Translations under genes and position numbers: made by a program
The notes under the pieces: model-generated
Told to the model about the DNA's origin: nothing
What the model saw: only the letters and a program-made list of their open reading frames with translations
Databases searched by the model: none
Assembly: GCF_001428565.1 (NCBI RefSeq)
Contig: NZ_LMIA01000001.1
Span: forward strand, 395,612-459,611
Origin: Nocardioides sp. Root190
Lineage (GTDB): Bacteria; Actinomycetota; Actinomycetes; Propionibacteriales; Nocardioidaceae
Length of the DNA: 64,000 nt
Reading direction: 5' to 3'
Part shown: one piece after another, positions 15,636 through 23,648 of the stretch
Layout: each line of letters begins with the position of its first letter
How positions within the stretch are numbered: position 1 is the first letter of the stretch

Positions 15636-16328
15636 ATGACGTTCCAGGCCCTGCTCCTCGACCTGGACGACACCCTCGTGGACCACCGCGGAGCGGCCGA
15701 TCGGGGCGTGCGCGGCTGGATCACCGGGCTCGGCCTGGCCGACTCCCCCGCCGACCTGGAGACGCTCGTCGAGCGCTGGTTCGTGCTCGAGGCGCGGCAC
15801 TACGAGCGCGCCCAGCGTCGCGAGGTCAGCTACGTCGAGCACCGCCGCGTCCGGATCAGGGAGTTCCTGCCGGGCTGGGACCTCGCCGACGACGCCCTGG
15901 CCGACGACGTCTTCGCGGGCTTCCTCGGCTGCTACCGGGCAGCCTGGCGCGCGTTCGACGACGCCGCAGCGACCCTGGACCGGGCCCGGGCCGCCGGCCT
16001 GCCCGTGGGGATCCTCACCAACGGCGAGCAGGCCGTCCAGACCGAGAAGCTGCGGCGCACGGGGTTGCTCCGCGCGGACGTCCCCGTCTTCGCCTCCTCC
16101 GCCCTGCCCGCCGCCAAGCCCGACCCGCGGTCCTACCTCACCGCGTGCGCGGCGCTGGGCGCCGAGCCGTCCGCGACGTTGATGGTGGGCGACTCACTGC
16201 GCCACGACGTCGTCGGAGCGCAGGCCGCCGGACTGCAGGCACGCCTGCTCGACCGGCACGGCCGCTACGACACCCGTCGCGACGCCCTCGGGATCCAGAC
16301 GGTGCGCACGCTCGCCGCGGTCGCCTGA
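15636..16328 (+). CDS. HAD-superfamily hydrolase (subfamily IA)
   Basis: 230 residues from ATG 15636. Motif I is LLLDLDDTLVDH, motif II lies in GILTNGEQAVQ, the motif III lysine is in AAKPDPRSY, and motif IV is MVGDSLRHDVVGA. A helical cap domain lies between motifs I and II. The pattern fits YjjG/phosphoglycolate-phosphatase-like enzymes acting on small phosphoesters or nucleotides; the substrate cannot be assigned. It converges on proC with a 34-base gap. Confidence 0.88.
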   Translation: MTFQALLLDLDDTLVDHRGAADRGVRGWITGLGLADSPADLETLVERWFVLEARHYERAQRREVSYVEHRRVRIREFLPGWDLADDALADDVFAGFLGCYRAAWRAFDDAAATLDRARAAGLPVGILTNGEQAVQTEKLRRTGLLRADVPVFASSALPAAKPDPRSYLTACAALGAEPSATLMVGDSLRHDVVGAQAAGLQARLLDRHGRYDTRRDALGIQTVRTLAAVA

Positions 16329-16362
16329 GCGGACGGGGAGCAACCCGGGTCTTCCGGAGGAA

Positions 16363-17163
16363 CTAGGACCCGAGCTCGCGCGAGCGGTCGCGCGCCGCCT
16401 CGAGAGCCGCCAGGAACGCAGCGCGGACACCGTGGACCTCGAGCTCACGCAGGGCCGCGGCCGTCGTACCCCCGGGCGAGGTGACCTGCTCGCGCAGCAC
16501 GGCGGGGTGCTCGCCCGTCTCGCGCAGCATCGCGGCGGAGCCGACGAGGGTCTGGACGGCGAGCTCGTGGGCGGTGGTGCGGGGCAGTCCGAGGTGGACG
16601 CCGGCCTCGATCATCGCCTCGACGACGAAGAAGACGTAGGCCGGACCGGATCCGCTGATGGCGGTCACGGCGTCCTGGAGCTTCTCCGGGATCTGCACGA
16701 CCTTGCCGACCGAGGCCATCAGGCTCTCCGCCTCGGCGAGGTGGGTGTCGTCGCAGTGGGTGCCCGGCGAGATCGCGGCCATTCCCTCGTCGACCAGTGC
16801 AGGCGTGTTCGGCATGACCCGTACGACGGCGACGCCCTCGGGCACGTGGTCCTCGACGAAGGCGGTCGTGATGCCGGCGGCGAGCGAGACGAGGAGCTGA
16901 CCGGGGCGCAGCGACGGACCGATCTCGCCGAGCACGTCGGCCATGTCCTGGGGCTTCACGACGAGCAGCACGGTGTCGGCCGCGGCGGCAGCGGCGACGT
17001 CGGCGACCACCTCGACGGCGTACCTCTCGGAGAGCTCGGCTGCCCGCTCGGCGCGCTTCTCGACCACGACGATCGACTCGGCACTGCGCCCGGCACGGAT
17101 CAGACCGGCGAGCAGGGTCTCCCCCATCACACCGGCACCGATGACAGCGGTCCGCTTCGACAC
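16363..17163 (-). CDS. proC: Pyrroline-5-carboxylate reductase
   Basis: 266 residues, normal length. It catalyses the last step of proline synthesis, NAD(P)H-dependent reduction of 1-pyrroline-5-carboxylate. The N-terminal Rossmann motif is AVIGAGVMGETLLAGL; MPNTPALVDEG and the C-terminal signature SGSGPAYVFFVVEAM through VTSPGGTTAAAL are intact. It follows the proline dehydrogenase gene by 11 bases on the same strand, so synthesis and breakdown genes share a transcript. The proC-HTH-bS22 neighbourhood is conserved in Mycobacterium. Confidence 0.96.
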   Translation of the reverse strand: MSKRTAVIGAGVMGETLLAGLIRAGRSAESIVVVEKRAERAAELSERYAVEVVADVAAAAAADTVLLVVKPQDMADVLGEIGPSLRPGQLLVSLAAGITTAFVEDHVPEGVAVVRVMPNTPALVDEGMAAISPGTHCDDTHLAEAESLMASVGKVVQIPEKLQDAVTAISGSGPAYVFFVVEAMIEAGVHLGLPRTTAHELAVQTLVGSAAMLRETGEHPAVLREQVTSPGGTTAAALRELEVHGVRAAFLAALEAARDRSRELGS

Positions 17164-17174
17164 TGGCTACTCGC

Positions 17175-18107
17175 TCACTTCTTGGAGATCAACGACGTGA
17201 GAAACAGTGACAGGTTCTGCGGACGCTCCGCCAGTCGCCGCATCAGGTAGCCGTACCACTCCTCGCCGTAGGGGAGGTAGACGCGCATCCGCTCACCGTC
17301 GCCGACGAGACGTCGCTGCTCGGCGGGCCGGATGCCGTAGAGCATCTGGAACTCGTAGGTGCCCGGCGCCCGGCCGTAGCGGCTGGCCAGCGCGACCGCG
17401 ATCTCGATCAGCCGGGGGTCGTGCGTGGCGACCATCGGGTGGCCGCTGCCCGACATCAGCACCTTGAGGCAGCGCACGTAGGAACGGTCGACGTCGTCCG
17501 GATCGGTGAAGGCGACCTCGGCCGGCTCGTCGTAGGCCCCTTTGCACAGCCGGACGCGGCTCCCGGCACCGCTCAGCGCACGACAGTCCGCCTCGGTGCG
17601 GTGCAGATGGGCCTGGAGGACGGCGCCGGTGGACGGGAAGTCCTCCCGGAGGGCGGCGACGATCGCGAGCGTCGCGTCGGTGAGGGTGTGGTCCTCCATG
17701 TCGACGGTGACCGTGGTGCCTGCCCCGGCAGCGGCCCGGCAGATCCTGCGGGCGTTCTCGAGCGCGATCGTCTCGCCGCCCTCGAGCCGCAGCCCGAGCG
17801 CGGACAGCTTGACCGACACCTCCGCACGAGTGCCCAGGCCGGCGTCGGCGATCCGGTCGAGCAGGATCCGGTAGGCCTGCACGGCCGCGGTCGCCTGACT
17901 CTCCTCGACGGTGTCCTCGCCGAGGTGGTCGATCGTCGTGTCGAGCCCCTCGGCCGCCAGGCGTCCGGCGACAGCAAGGGCATCACGGACCGTCTCCCCC
18001 GGGACGTAGCTGCGCACGATCCCGGCGGAGAGGGGCAGCGTGGAGACCACCTGCTTCACCACGGCGCTGCGCGACATGAGCAGCAGGGCCTCCCGAACCG
18101 GTCGCAT
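17175..18107 (-). CDS. Proline dehydrogenase
   Basis: 310 residues, the monofunctional FAD-dependent type of Gram-positive bacteria, oxidising proline to pyrroline-5-carboxylate. Family motifs: VSVKLSALGL near 105-115, VDMEDH, the substrate/FAD stretch VRLCKGAYDEPAEVAF, and the C-terminal EWYGYLMRRLAERPQNL that closes the active site. The partner P5C dehydrogenase is not in the window. Divergent from the TerC gene with 251 bases between. Confidence 0.93.
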   Translation of the reverse strand: MRPVREALLLMSRSAVVKQVVSTLPLSAGIVRSYVPGETVRDALAVAGRLAAEGLDTTIDHLGEDTVEESQATAAVQAYRILLDRIADAGLGTRAEVSVKLSALGLRLEGGETIALENARRICRAAAGAGTTVTVDMEDHTLTDATLAIVAALREDFPSTGAVLQAHLHRTEADCRALSGAGSRVRLCKGAYDEPAEVAFTDPDDVDRSYVRCLKVLMSGSGHPMVATHDPRLIEIAVALASRYGRAPGTYEFQMLYGIRPAEQRRLVGDGERMRVYLPYGEEWYGYLMRRLAERPQNLSLFLTSLISKK

Positions 18108-18164
18108 GGCTCGAATCTACGACTCGTCCCGCCCGTCGCGACCAGTCGGACCCGGATCGGCGCA

Positions 18165-18182
18165 GATGAGAAGAGTCTCATC
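18165..18182. promoter_or_regulatory. Palindrome in the proline dehydrogenase/TerC intergenic region
   Basis: Perfect inverted repeat GATGAGA-AGAG-TCTCATC, 58 bases upstream of the proline dehydrogenase start and upstream of the riboswitch on the other strand. Position and symmetry suit a repressor operator for either divergent promoter. No factor can be named. Confidence 0.35.
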
Positions 18183-18220
18183 GGCGCGGCCTTCGGTCCG
18201 TGCGAGCGTTCAGGTAGCCT

Positions 18221-18336
18221 CCATTTCTGAGGGGAGTACCTCGAGACTCTTCCCCGGTCAGTACGGAGCCGCCATCGGTTCCCCGGGTGGAGGCCGTTCG
18301 GTCCGCAGGGACTCAGCGGTGAGGGAGACCTCGTGC
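18221..18336 (+). promoter_or_regulatory. yybP-ykoY (manganese) riboswitch aptamer
   Basis: The leader of the TerC gene carries the conserved blocks of the yybP-ykoY class in order: TGAGGGGAGTACC (18228-18240), GGTCAGTACGGAGCC (18256-18270), a GC-rich arm with CCCCGGG, and GAGGGAGACCTCG (18321-18333). The first and last blocks can pair (GAGG with CCTC) to close helix P1. This class binds Mn2+ and commonly controls TerC/Alx-type transporters, which is the gene here. Boundaries are approximate; the family call rests on motif order and on the gene controlled. Confidence 0.85.
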
Positions 18337-18352
18337 CCACACGCACGAGGAG
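18329..18352 (+). promoter_or_regulatory. Shine-Dalgarno-sequestering hairpin (riboswitch expression platform)
   Basis: CCTCGTGC (18329-18336) pairs perfectly with GCACGAGG (18343-18350) across the loop CCACAC. The right arm contains most of the ribosome binding site GAGGAG (18347-18352), six bases before ATG 18359. The left arm shares CCTC with the P1 helix of the aptamer. P1 formation and RBS sequestration are therefore mutually exclusive, which predicts translation ON when Mn2+ is bound. Inference from base pairing only. Confidence 0.65.
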
Positions 18353-18358
18353 TTTCCC

Positions 18359-19429
18359 ATGTCCATCTCTGCACTCGCGGCGACCGAGGTCGCCACGACC
18401 GGTCTCGACAGCATCGGTACGCCGACGCTGTGGGCCGTGACCATCGTCGCGGTCATCGGCCTGCTCGTCGTCGACTTCCTCGCGACCCGCAAGCCGCACG
18501 AGGTCTCGATGCGCGAGGCGACGCTCTGGTCGCTGTTCTACATCGCGCTGCCGGTGGCCTTCGGCGTCTGGGTGCTCAAGGAGCACGGCTCCGAGACCGG
18601 AGTCAGCTACTACACCGGCTACATCGTCGAGAAGTCGCTCAGCGTCGACAACCTCTTCGTCTTCATGCTGCTGCTGTCCGCCTTCGCAGTGCCCAGGGTG
18701 CTGCAGCAGCGGGTGCTGCTCTTCGGCATCATCGGCGCGCTCGTGCTCCGCGGCATCTTCATCGCCCTCGGCGCCGCCGCCCTGTCGGCCTTCACCTTCG
18801 TCTTCCTGGTGTTCGGCCTGGTCCTGCTCCTCACCGGCGCCAAGCTGCTGCGCGACGCGCTCCGGGGCGAGTCCGAGGAGGCGCCCGACCCCAACGACAT
18901 GCGGATCGTGAAGCTCCTGCGCCGCTTCTGGCCGGTGACCGAGGACTACCAGGGCACCCGGATGACGGTGAAGCAGGCCGGCCGCCGGGCACTCACGCCG
19001 CTCGCCCTCGTCACGGTCGCGGTGTTCATGACCGACATCGTCTTCGCCGTCGACTCGGTGCCCGCGGTCTACGGCATCACCGCCGACCCCTACCTGGTCT
19101 TCGCCACGAACGCCTTCGCCCTGCTCGGCCTCCGGGCCCTCTACTTCGTCATCGAGGGACTGCTCGCCAAGCTGGTCCACCTGTCCTACGGCCTGTCGAT
19201 CATCCTCGGCTTCATCGGCGTGAAGCTGGTGCTGCACTGGGCGCAGACCCAGTGGGAGGGCGTCCCCGGGATCGGCAACCGCACCTCGCTCGCGGTCGTG
19301 GTCGGGGTCCTCGTCGTCACGACGATCACCAGCCTGGTCGCCGTACGACGTGAGGAGCGGGCGCAGGCCGCCGCGGCGGATGCCCTCCCGGAGGGCACTG
19401 CCGACGTCGACGAGCAGCCCACGCACTGA
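18359..19429 (+). CDS. TerC/Alx family integral membrane protein, probable Mn2+ exporter
   Basis: 356 residues with about nine membrane helices. The TerC signature aspartates are in KSLSVDNLFVFMLL and DIVFAVDSVPAVYG. A charged cytosolic loop (RGESEEAPDPNDMRIVKLL) divides the helices, and the C-terminus is a hydrophilic tail. Family members export manganese or load metalloproteins during secretion. The Mn2+-type riboswitch directly upstream supports the manganese role. The usual TerC length is 300-350. It is followed by a strong hairpin shared with the convergent isomerase gene. Confidence 0.9.
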   Translation: MSISALAATEVATTGLDSIGTPTLWAVTIVAVIGLLVVDFLATRKPHEVSMREATLWSLFYIALPVAFGVWVLKEHGSETGVSYYTGYIVEKSLSVDNLFVFMLLLSAFAVPRVLQQRVLLFGIIGALVLRGIFIALGAAALSAFTFVFLVFGLVLLLTGAKLLRDALRGESEEAPDPNDMRIVKLLRRFWPVTEDYQGTRMTVKQAGRRALTPLALVTVAVFMTDIVFAVDSVPAVYGITADPYLVFATNAFALLGLRALYFVIEGLLAKLVHLSYGLSIILGFIGVKLVLHWAQTQWEGVPGIGNRTSLAVVVGVLVVTTITSLVAVRREERAQAAAADALPEGTADVDEQPTH

Positions 19430-19447
19430 CCACTGACATCGGCGGTC

Positions 19448-19480
19448 CGACGCCCGCAGGCCCACGGCCTGCGGGCGTCG
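19448..19480. terminator. Bidirectional terminator hairpin (TerC / isomerase)
   Basis: Perfect 15-bp stem: CGACGCCCGCAGGCC (19448-19462) and its reverse complement (19466-19480), with a 3-base loop CAC. It lies midway in the 70-base gap between two converging genes, so it can stop transcription from both sides. Confidence 0.8.
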
Positions 19481-19499
19481 TCGCGCCGGGAGACCAGCG

Positions 19500-20309
19500 T
19501 CAGTGGGTGTCGTCGTCGACGAGGGCGAGGTGCTCGAGCGCGAACTCGAGTGACTCACGCAGGTCTGCCTCGCGCTCCTCGCGGGTCGTGCAGCGGCGGG
19601 TGTTGATCTCCAGCACGACCTCGCCAGCGAAGCCCGTGCGCGCCAGGTGCTGCAGGAAGGCGGCGGCGCCGATGTCGCCCCGGCCCGGAACGAGGTGCTC
19701 GTCCTTGGCCGAGTCGGTGCCGTCGGTCAGGTGGATGTGCCGCAGCCGCGGGCCCAACCGCTCGGCCATCTCGACCGGGTTGCTGCGGGCGATGGCCGCG
19801 TGCGAGAGGTCGATCGTGGTGTTGGCGTACGGCTCGTCCGAGGGATCCCACCCGGGGAGGTACATCTCGAGGTTGCGCCGCGAGGCGCGCCACGGATACA
19901 TGTTCTCGACGGCGAAGGCGATGCCGGAGGACTCCTCGAGCGCCGCGATGCCGTTGACGAAGTCGCGGGCGTACTCCTTCTGCCACCGAAACGGCGGGTG
20001 CACGACGACCACCTCGGCGCCGACCTCCTGCGCCATCGCCGCCGAGCGCTCGAGCTTGCCCCACGGCTCGACGCCCCAGACCCGCTGCGTGAACAGGAGG
20101 CAGGGAGCGTGGATCGCGCTCACCGGGAGTCCGTGGTGCTGGGAGAGCTCGCGGACCGCGTCGACCTGCTGGGACAGGGCGTCGATGCCGACCATCACCT
20201 CGACCGCCTCGTAGCCGACCGCGGCGGCGTAGGTGAAGGCGTGCGCGGTCGACTCCGGGTAGACCGAGCTCGTCGAGAGCCCGATCCGCGGACGACCGCC
20301 TGCCGTCAT
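19500..20309 (-). CDS. Sugar phosphate isomerase/epimerase family protein (TIM barrel)
   Basis: 269 residues of the AP-endonuclease-2/xylose-isomerase-like barrel: IGLSTSSVYPEST at strand 1, VVVVHPPFRW, the metal-ligand glutamate in FAVENMYPW, IDLSHAAIA, HIHLTDGTDSAKDEHLVPG and VVLEIN. His/Asp/Glu metal ligands look intact. No substrate can be assigned. It lies 7 bases after the exopolyphosphatase gene on the same strand, the arrangement of Rv0496-Rv0498, so co-transcription is likely. Confidence 0.85.
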   Translation of the reverse strand: MTAGGRPRIGLSTSSVYPESTAHAFTYAAAVGYEAVEVMVGIDALSQQVDAVRELSQHHGLPVSAIHAPCLLFTQRVWGVEPWGKLERSAAMAQEVGAEVVVVHPPFRWQKEYARDFVNGIAALEESSGIAFAVENMYPWRASRRNLEMYLPGWDPSDEPYANTTIDLSHAAIARSNPVEMAERLGPRLRHIHLTDGTDSAKDEHLVPGRGDIGAAAFLQHLARTGFAGEVVLEINTRRCTTREEREADLRESLEFALEHLALVDDDTH

Positions 20310-20316
20310 CGCCGGA

Positions 20317-21255
20317 TCACGACTCGTCGTTGACGCTGAGCTTGTCGATGCGCTCGAGGATGACGCCCTCGCGCAGTGCCCACGGGCAGATCTCCAGCTC
20401 CGGGAGGTCGAAGATGTCCATGCAGGCCTCGGCCACGAGCGCGCCGGGGACGATCTGGTGGGTCCGGCTCGGGGAGACGCCCGGCAGCGCGGCGAGCTCC
20501 TCGGGACTCATCGCGACGAGCTTGGGGATCCAGTCCCGCAGGTCCGGGAGCGGCAGGGAACGCGGCACCAGCTGGCCCTCGCCCGACGGGGCGGCACCGC
20601 AGATCCTGGCGAGCGACCGGAAGGTCTTGGAGGTCGCCGAGGCGCGGTGGGTGGTCCCTGCGCGCAGGAGGTGACCGGCGTCGCGGGCGATCTCGGCCCG
20701 GATCCGACGACGGATCTGGCGCAGCCGCTCCTCGTCGGGCTGCTCCGAGAAGTCCGCGCGGGCCAGCCTGGCCGCGCCGAGGGGCAGCGACCACGCGACA
20801 TCGGGACGCTCGTTGGTGCCGGCTGCGATCTCCAGGGAGCCGCCGCCGATGTCGAAGACCGCCAGTCGGCCGGCGGACCAGCCGAACCAGCGTCGTACGG
20901 CCAGGAAGGTCAGCCGGGCCTCGTCCTCACCCGGGAGGACCTCGATCCGGACGCCGGTCTCTCGCTCGACATGGGTCAGCACCGCTTCGGCGTTGCCGGC
21001 GTCGCGAACCGCCGAGGTGGCGAAGGAGAGCATCTCCTCGCACCCCTTCTCCTCGGCGACGCGGACCGCCTGCGCCGTGAACTCCGTCAGCGCCGCGATC
21101 CCCGTCGGCGACACGTCACCGGCAGCATCGAGGTGCTCGGCCAGGCGCAGCGGTTCCTTGTAGGAGAACGCGGGCAGCGGGGCCGAGCCGCCATGGGCAT
21201 CGACCACGAGGAGGTGACCGGTGTTGGAACCGATGTCCAGGACGCCCAGACGCAT
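20317..21255 (-). CDS. Exopolyphosphatase / Ppx-GppA family phosphatase
   Basis: 312 residues: the short actinobacterial form consisting of the two actin-like ATPase-fold domains only, like mycobacterial Ppx1 (Rv0496). Phosphate-binding loops are [14 protein letters not shown] (N-terminus) and [14 protein letters not shown] (around 140). It hydrolyses terminal phosphate from polyphosphate or pppGpp; which one dominates is not clear for this form. It lacks the C-terminal HD-like domains of E. coli Ppx. Confidence 0.9.
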   Translation of the reverse strand: MRLGVLDIGSNTGHLLVVDAHGGSAPLPAFSYKEPLRLAEHLDAAGDVSPTGIAALTEFTAQAVRVAEEKGCEEMLSFATSAVRDAGNAEAVLTHVERETGVRIEVLPGEDEARLTFLAVRRWFGWSAGRLAVFDIGGGSLEIAAGTNERPDVAWSLPLGAARLARADFSEQPDEERLRQIRRRIRAEIARDAGHLLRAGTTHRASATSKTFRSLARICGAAPSGEGQLVPRSLPLPDLRDWIPKLVAMSPEELAALPGVSPSRTHQIVPGALVAEACMDIFDLPELEICPWALREGVILERIDKLSVNDES

Positions 21256-21314
21256 GCGTCCACCGTACTAGCGTCGATACCCGGTATCACCGCGGCTCCT
21301 CTAGATTTGGGCGG

Positions 21315-22076
21315 GTGCCAGAGGTCCCGCTCGATTTCCCCCGTGCGTGGGTGGAGTTCGCCAACCCCGCCGACGAGACCGAGGTCCTCAGGTGTGACCT
21401 GACCTGGCTGACGTCGTCGTACACCTGCATCTTCGGCAACGGCTGCTCCGGCATCTACGCCGACTCCCCCGATGTCGGGTGCTGCACCCTCGGTGCGCAC
21501 TTCGCCGACAAGGACGACGAGAAGCGCGTCGCCGGCTTCGTCGACCAGCTGACGCCCGAGCAGTGGCAGCACCACCCCGGACGCCCGGTGAAGCGCAAGG
21601 ACTGGGTCGAGAAGGACGAGGACGGCGAGCGGAAGACCCGCATGCACGAGGTCGACGGCCAGCGGTCGTGCGTCTTCGCGAACCGCAACGACTTCCACGC
21701 CGGATCCGGCTGCGCCCTGCACGGACTCGCCCTGGACCTCGGCCTGAACCCGCTCGAGACCAAGCCCGACGTGTGCTGGCAGCTGCCCATCCGACGTACC
21801 TTCCGCGAGGTCGAGCGCATGGACGGCACGACCTACACCGAGGTCTGCATCACCGAGTACGACCGCCGCGGCTGGGGCGCCGGGGGCCACGACCTCGACT
21901 GGTACTGCTCGGGCAACACCGAGGCGCACGTCGCGGTCGAGCCGCTCTACGTCACCAACGGGGCCGAGCTGGTCGAGCTGATGGGGCGCAAGGGGTACGA
22001 CGAGCTGGTCGGCCACTGCGAGGCGCACCTGCGCTCGCGCTCGGCGCTCGCGCTGCATCCCGCCGACCCGCGCTGA
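21315..22076 (+). CDS. Cysteine-rich conserved protein of unknown function
   Basis: 253 residues from GTG 21315. It has eleven cysteines (27, 38, 44, 56, 57, 119, 133, 154, 178, 198, 235), five of them clustered as [18 protein letters not shown] and GCCTLG, a spacing that suggests a metal or Fe-S site. No signal peptide or membrane helix, so it should be cytosolic. I recall uncharacterised actinobacterial homologues but no function. It is divergent from the exopolyphosphatase with a 59-base gap, and 93 bases separate it from the glyoxalase-like gene. Confidence 0.75.
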   Translation: MPEVPLDFPRAWVEFANPADETEVLRCDLTWLTSSYTCIFGNGCSGIYADSPDVGCCTLGAHFADKDDEKRVAGFVDQLTPEQWQHHPGRPVKRKDWVEKDEDGERKTRMHEVDGQRSCVFANRNDFHAGSGCALHGLALDLGLNPLETKPDVCWQLPIRRTFREVERMDGTTYTEVCITEYDRRGWGAGGHDLDWYCSGNTEAHVAVEPLYVTNGAELVELMGRKGYDELVGHCEAHLRSRSALALHPADPR

Positions 22077-22169
22077 GCGTCGCCGCGGCTGGGCTGGTTG
22101 CGAGGCGCACCCTCTCGACGTCAAGAAACCACGACCCCGATGCGGCGCCCGACCCAGGATGCACTCAGA

Positions 22170-22817
22170 ATGTCTGACATGCGCCTCGACCATCTGTCCT
22201 ACGCGGCTGGCCCCGACGGTCTCGAGAGCACGGCCGCTCGCCTCGGCGCAGCGCTCGGGCGAGACTTCACCGACGGTGGCGTGCACCCCCGCTTCGGCAC
22301 CCGCAACATGATCCTTCCGCTCACCGATGCGACCTACATCGAGGTCGTCGAGGCGCTGGACCACCCGGCGTCCGACAAGGCCCCGTTCGGGCAGGCCGTG
22401 AAGGCCCGCTCGGCCCTCGGTGGCGGCTGGCTGGGTTGGGCCGTCGCCGTCCCCGACATCTCTGTCGTCGAGGAGCGCCTGGGCCGCTCGGCCGTGCCCG
22501 GCTCGCGGCACCGTCCGGACGGCACCGAGCTGCGCTGGAAGCAGATCGGCATCAACGGCCTCATCGCCGACCCGCAGCTCCCGTTCTTCCTGCAGTGGGG
22601 CGTTCCGAGCGAGCTGCACCCGTCCGCCGGCGCCGACGGATCGGTGTCCCTCGCGGGGATCGAGATCGCCGGTGACCCGCAGCGGGTCAGCGAGTGGCTC
22701 GGCGAGACCGTCGAGGCACCGCTCGAGGACGTGAAGGTCGAGTGGGTCGCCCCGCACGGCACCCCCGGCATCCTCGCCGCCCAGGTCCTCACCCCGAACG
22801 GCATCGTCCGCATCTGA
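22170..22817 (+). CDS. VOC-superfamily glyoxalase-like protein
   Basis: 215 residues from ATG 22170 (MSDMRLDHLSYAAGPDG). The opening LDHLSYA and the paired beta-alpha-beta modules (NMILPLTDATYIEVVEAL; GWLGWAVAVPD) fit the glyoxalase-like domain fold. The metal-ligand pattern is partial (one His near the start, Glu in YIEVVE), so enzymatic activity is uncertain. An ATG at 22179 is an alternative start. It is followed by the methyltransferase gene after 20 bases, probably in one transcript. Confidence 0.75.
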   Translation: MSDMRLDHLSYAAGPDGLESTAARLGAALGRDFTDGGVHPRFGTRNMILPLTDATYIEVVEALDHPASDKAPFGQAVKARSALGGGWLGWAVAVPDISVVEERLGRSAVPGSRHRPDGTELRWKQIGINGLIADPQLPFFLQWGVPSELHPSAGADGSVSLAGIEIAGDPQRVSEWLGETVEAPLEDVKVEWVAPHGTPGILAAQVLTPNGIVRI

Positions 22818-22837
22818 GCGACGCTCGACCACGCACG

Positions 22838-23551
22838 GTGGACAAGCCGGTCCGGGGCGCGATCGCCAGCCCCAACATCTGGAACCACACCGCGACGTAC
22901 GAGATCGAGAACCACGCCGCCGACCCTGACGGCACCCTGTGGGCCGCCATGCTGGCCCGCGTCGACTGGACCGGGCAGGTCGTCCTCGACCTCGGCTGCG
23001 GGTCGGGCTTCCACCTCCCGCGGTTCGCCGAGACGGCCGCGCGGGTCATCGGCGTGGAGCCACATCCCGGCCTGGTCCGGCTGGCCCGACGACGGCTCGA
23101 GGCCCGCGGCGTCACCACCGCTGACGTGCTGGCCGGTGCGGCACAGGAGATCCCGCTACCCGACGCCTCAGTCGACGTCGTCCACGCCCGCTGGGCCTAC
23201 TTCTTCGGCCGCGGCTGCGAACCCGGGCTCGTCGAGCTCGACCGCGTCCTCCGGCCCGGCGGCACCGCGTTGATCATCGACAACGACGGCTCCCGCTCGA
23301 GCTTCGGCGCGTGGTTCCGCCGCGGCTTCCCGCACCTCGACACCCCCGCCGAGACCGAGCGCTTCTGGAGCCTGCGCGGCTGGACCCTGGACCGGGTCGA
23401 CATGGGCTGGCGGTTCACCTCCCGCGCCGACCTCGAGGCCGTGGTGCGGATCGAGTTCAAGCCGGACATCGCCGCCGAGATCCTGCGCCACCACGAGGGT
23501 GTCGAGGTCGACTACGCCGTCAACCTGTGGTCGAAGGTACGACCTGCCTGA
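22838..23551 (+). CDS. Class I SAM-dependent methyltransferase
   Basis: 237 residues from GTG 22838 (TVDKPVRGAIASPNIW region). SAM-binding motif I is VVLDLGCGSGFHLPRFAE; motif II acid is in VIGVEPHPGL; the post-motif LPDASVDVVHARWAYFFG and VLRPGGTALIIDND are typical of UbiE/Methyltransf_11 proteins acting on small molecules. Substrate unknown. The longer open frame upstream of GTG overlaps the previous gene and is not conserved in character. Confidence 0.85.
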   Translation: MDKPVRGAIASPNIWNHTATYEIENHAADPDGTLWAAMLARVDWTGQVVLDLGCGSGFHLPRFAETAARVIGVEPHPGLVRLARRRLEARGVTTADVLAGAAQEIPLPDASVDVVHARWAYFFGRGCEPGLVELDRVLRPGGTALIIDNDGSRSSFGAWFRRGFPHLDTPAETERFWSLRGWTLDRVDMGWRFTSRADLEAVVRIEFKPDIAAEILRHHEGVEVDYAVNLWSKVRPA

Positions 23552-23568
23552 GCGCCGCGGCCCGGATT

Positions 23569-23644
23569 GCTTGTAACTACGTGTCCATGCACCGAAAGTG
23601 GCGTCACAGCACCGAGGTAGGTGCATGGACACGTAGTTACAAGC
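23569..23644. repeat. Palindromic element A1 (76 bp)
   Basis: Perfect 25-bp inverted repeat: left arm 23569-23593 begins GCTTGTAACTACGTGTCC, right arm 23620-23644 is its exact reverse complement, and the loop is 26 bases. It fills the 97-base gap between the converging methyltransferase and LacI genes and is much more A/T-rich than its surroundings. A second copy with the same 76-bp length and 26-base loop is at 63650-63725. Bidirectional terminator or mobile palindromic repeat. Confidence 0.9.
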
Positions 23645-23648
23645 GAGG

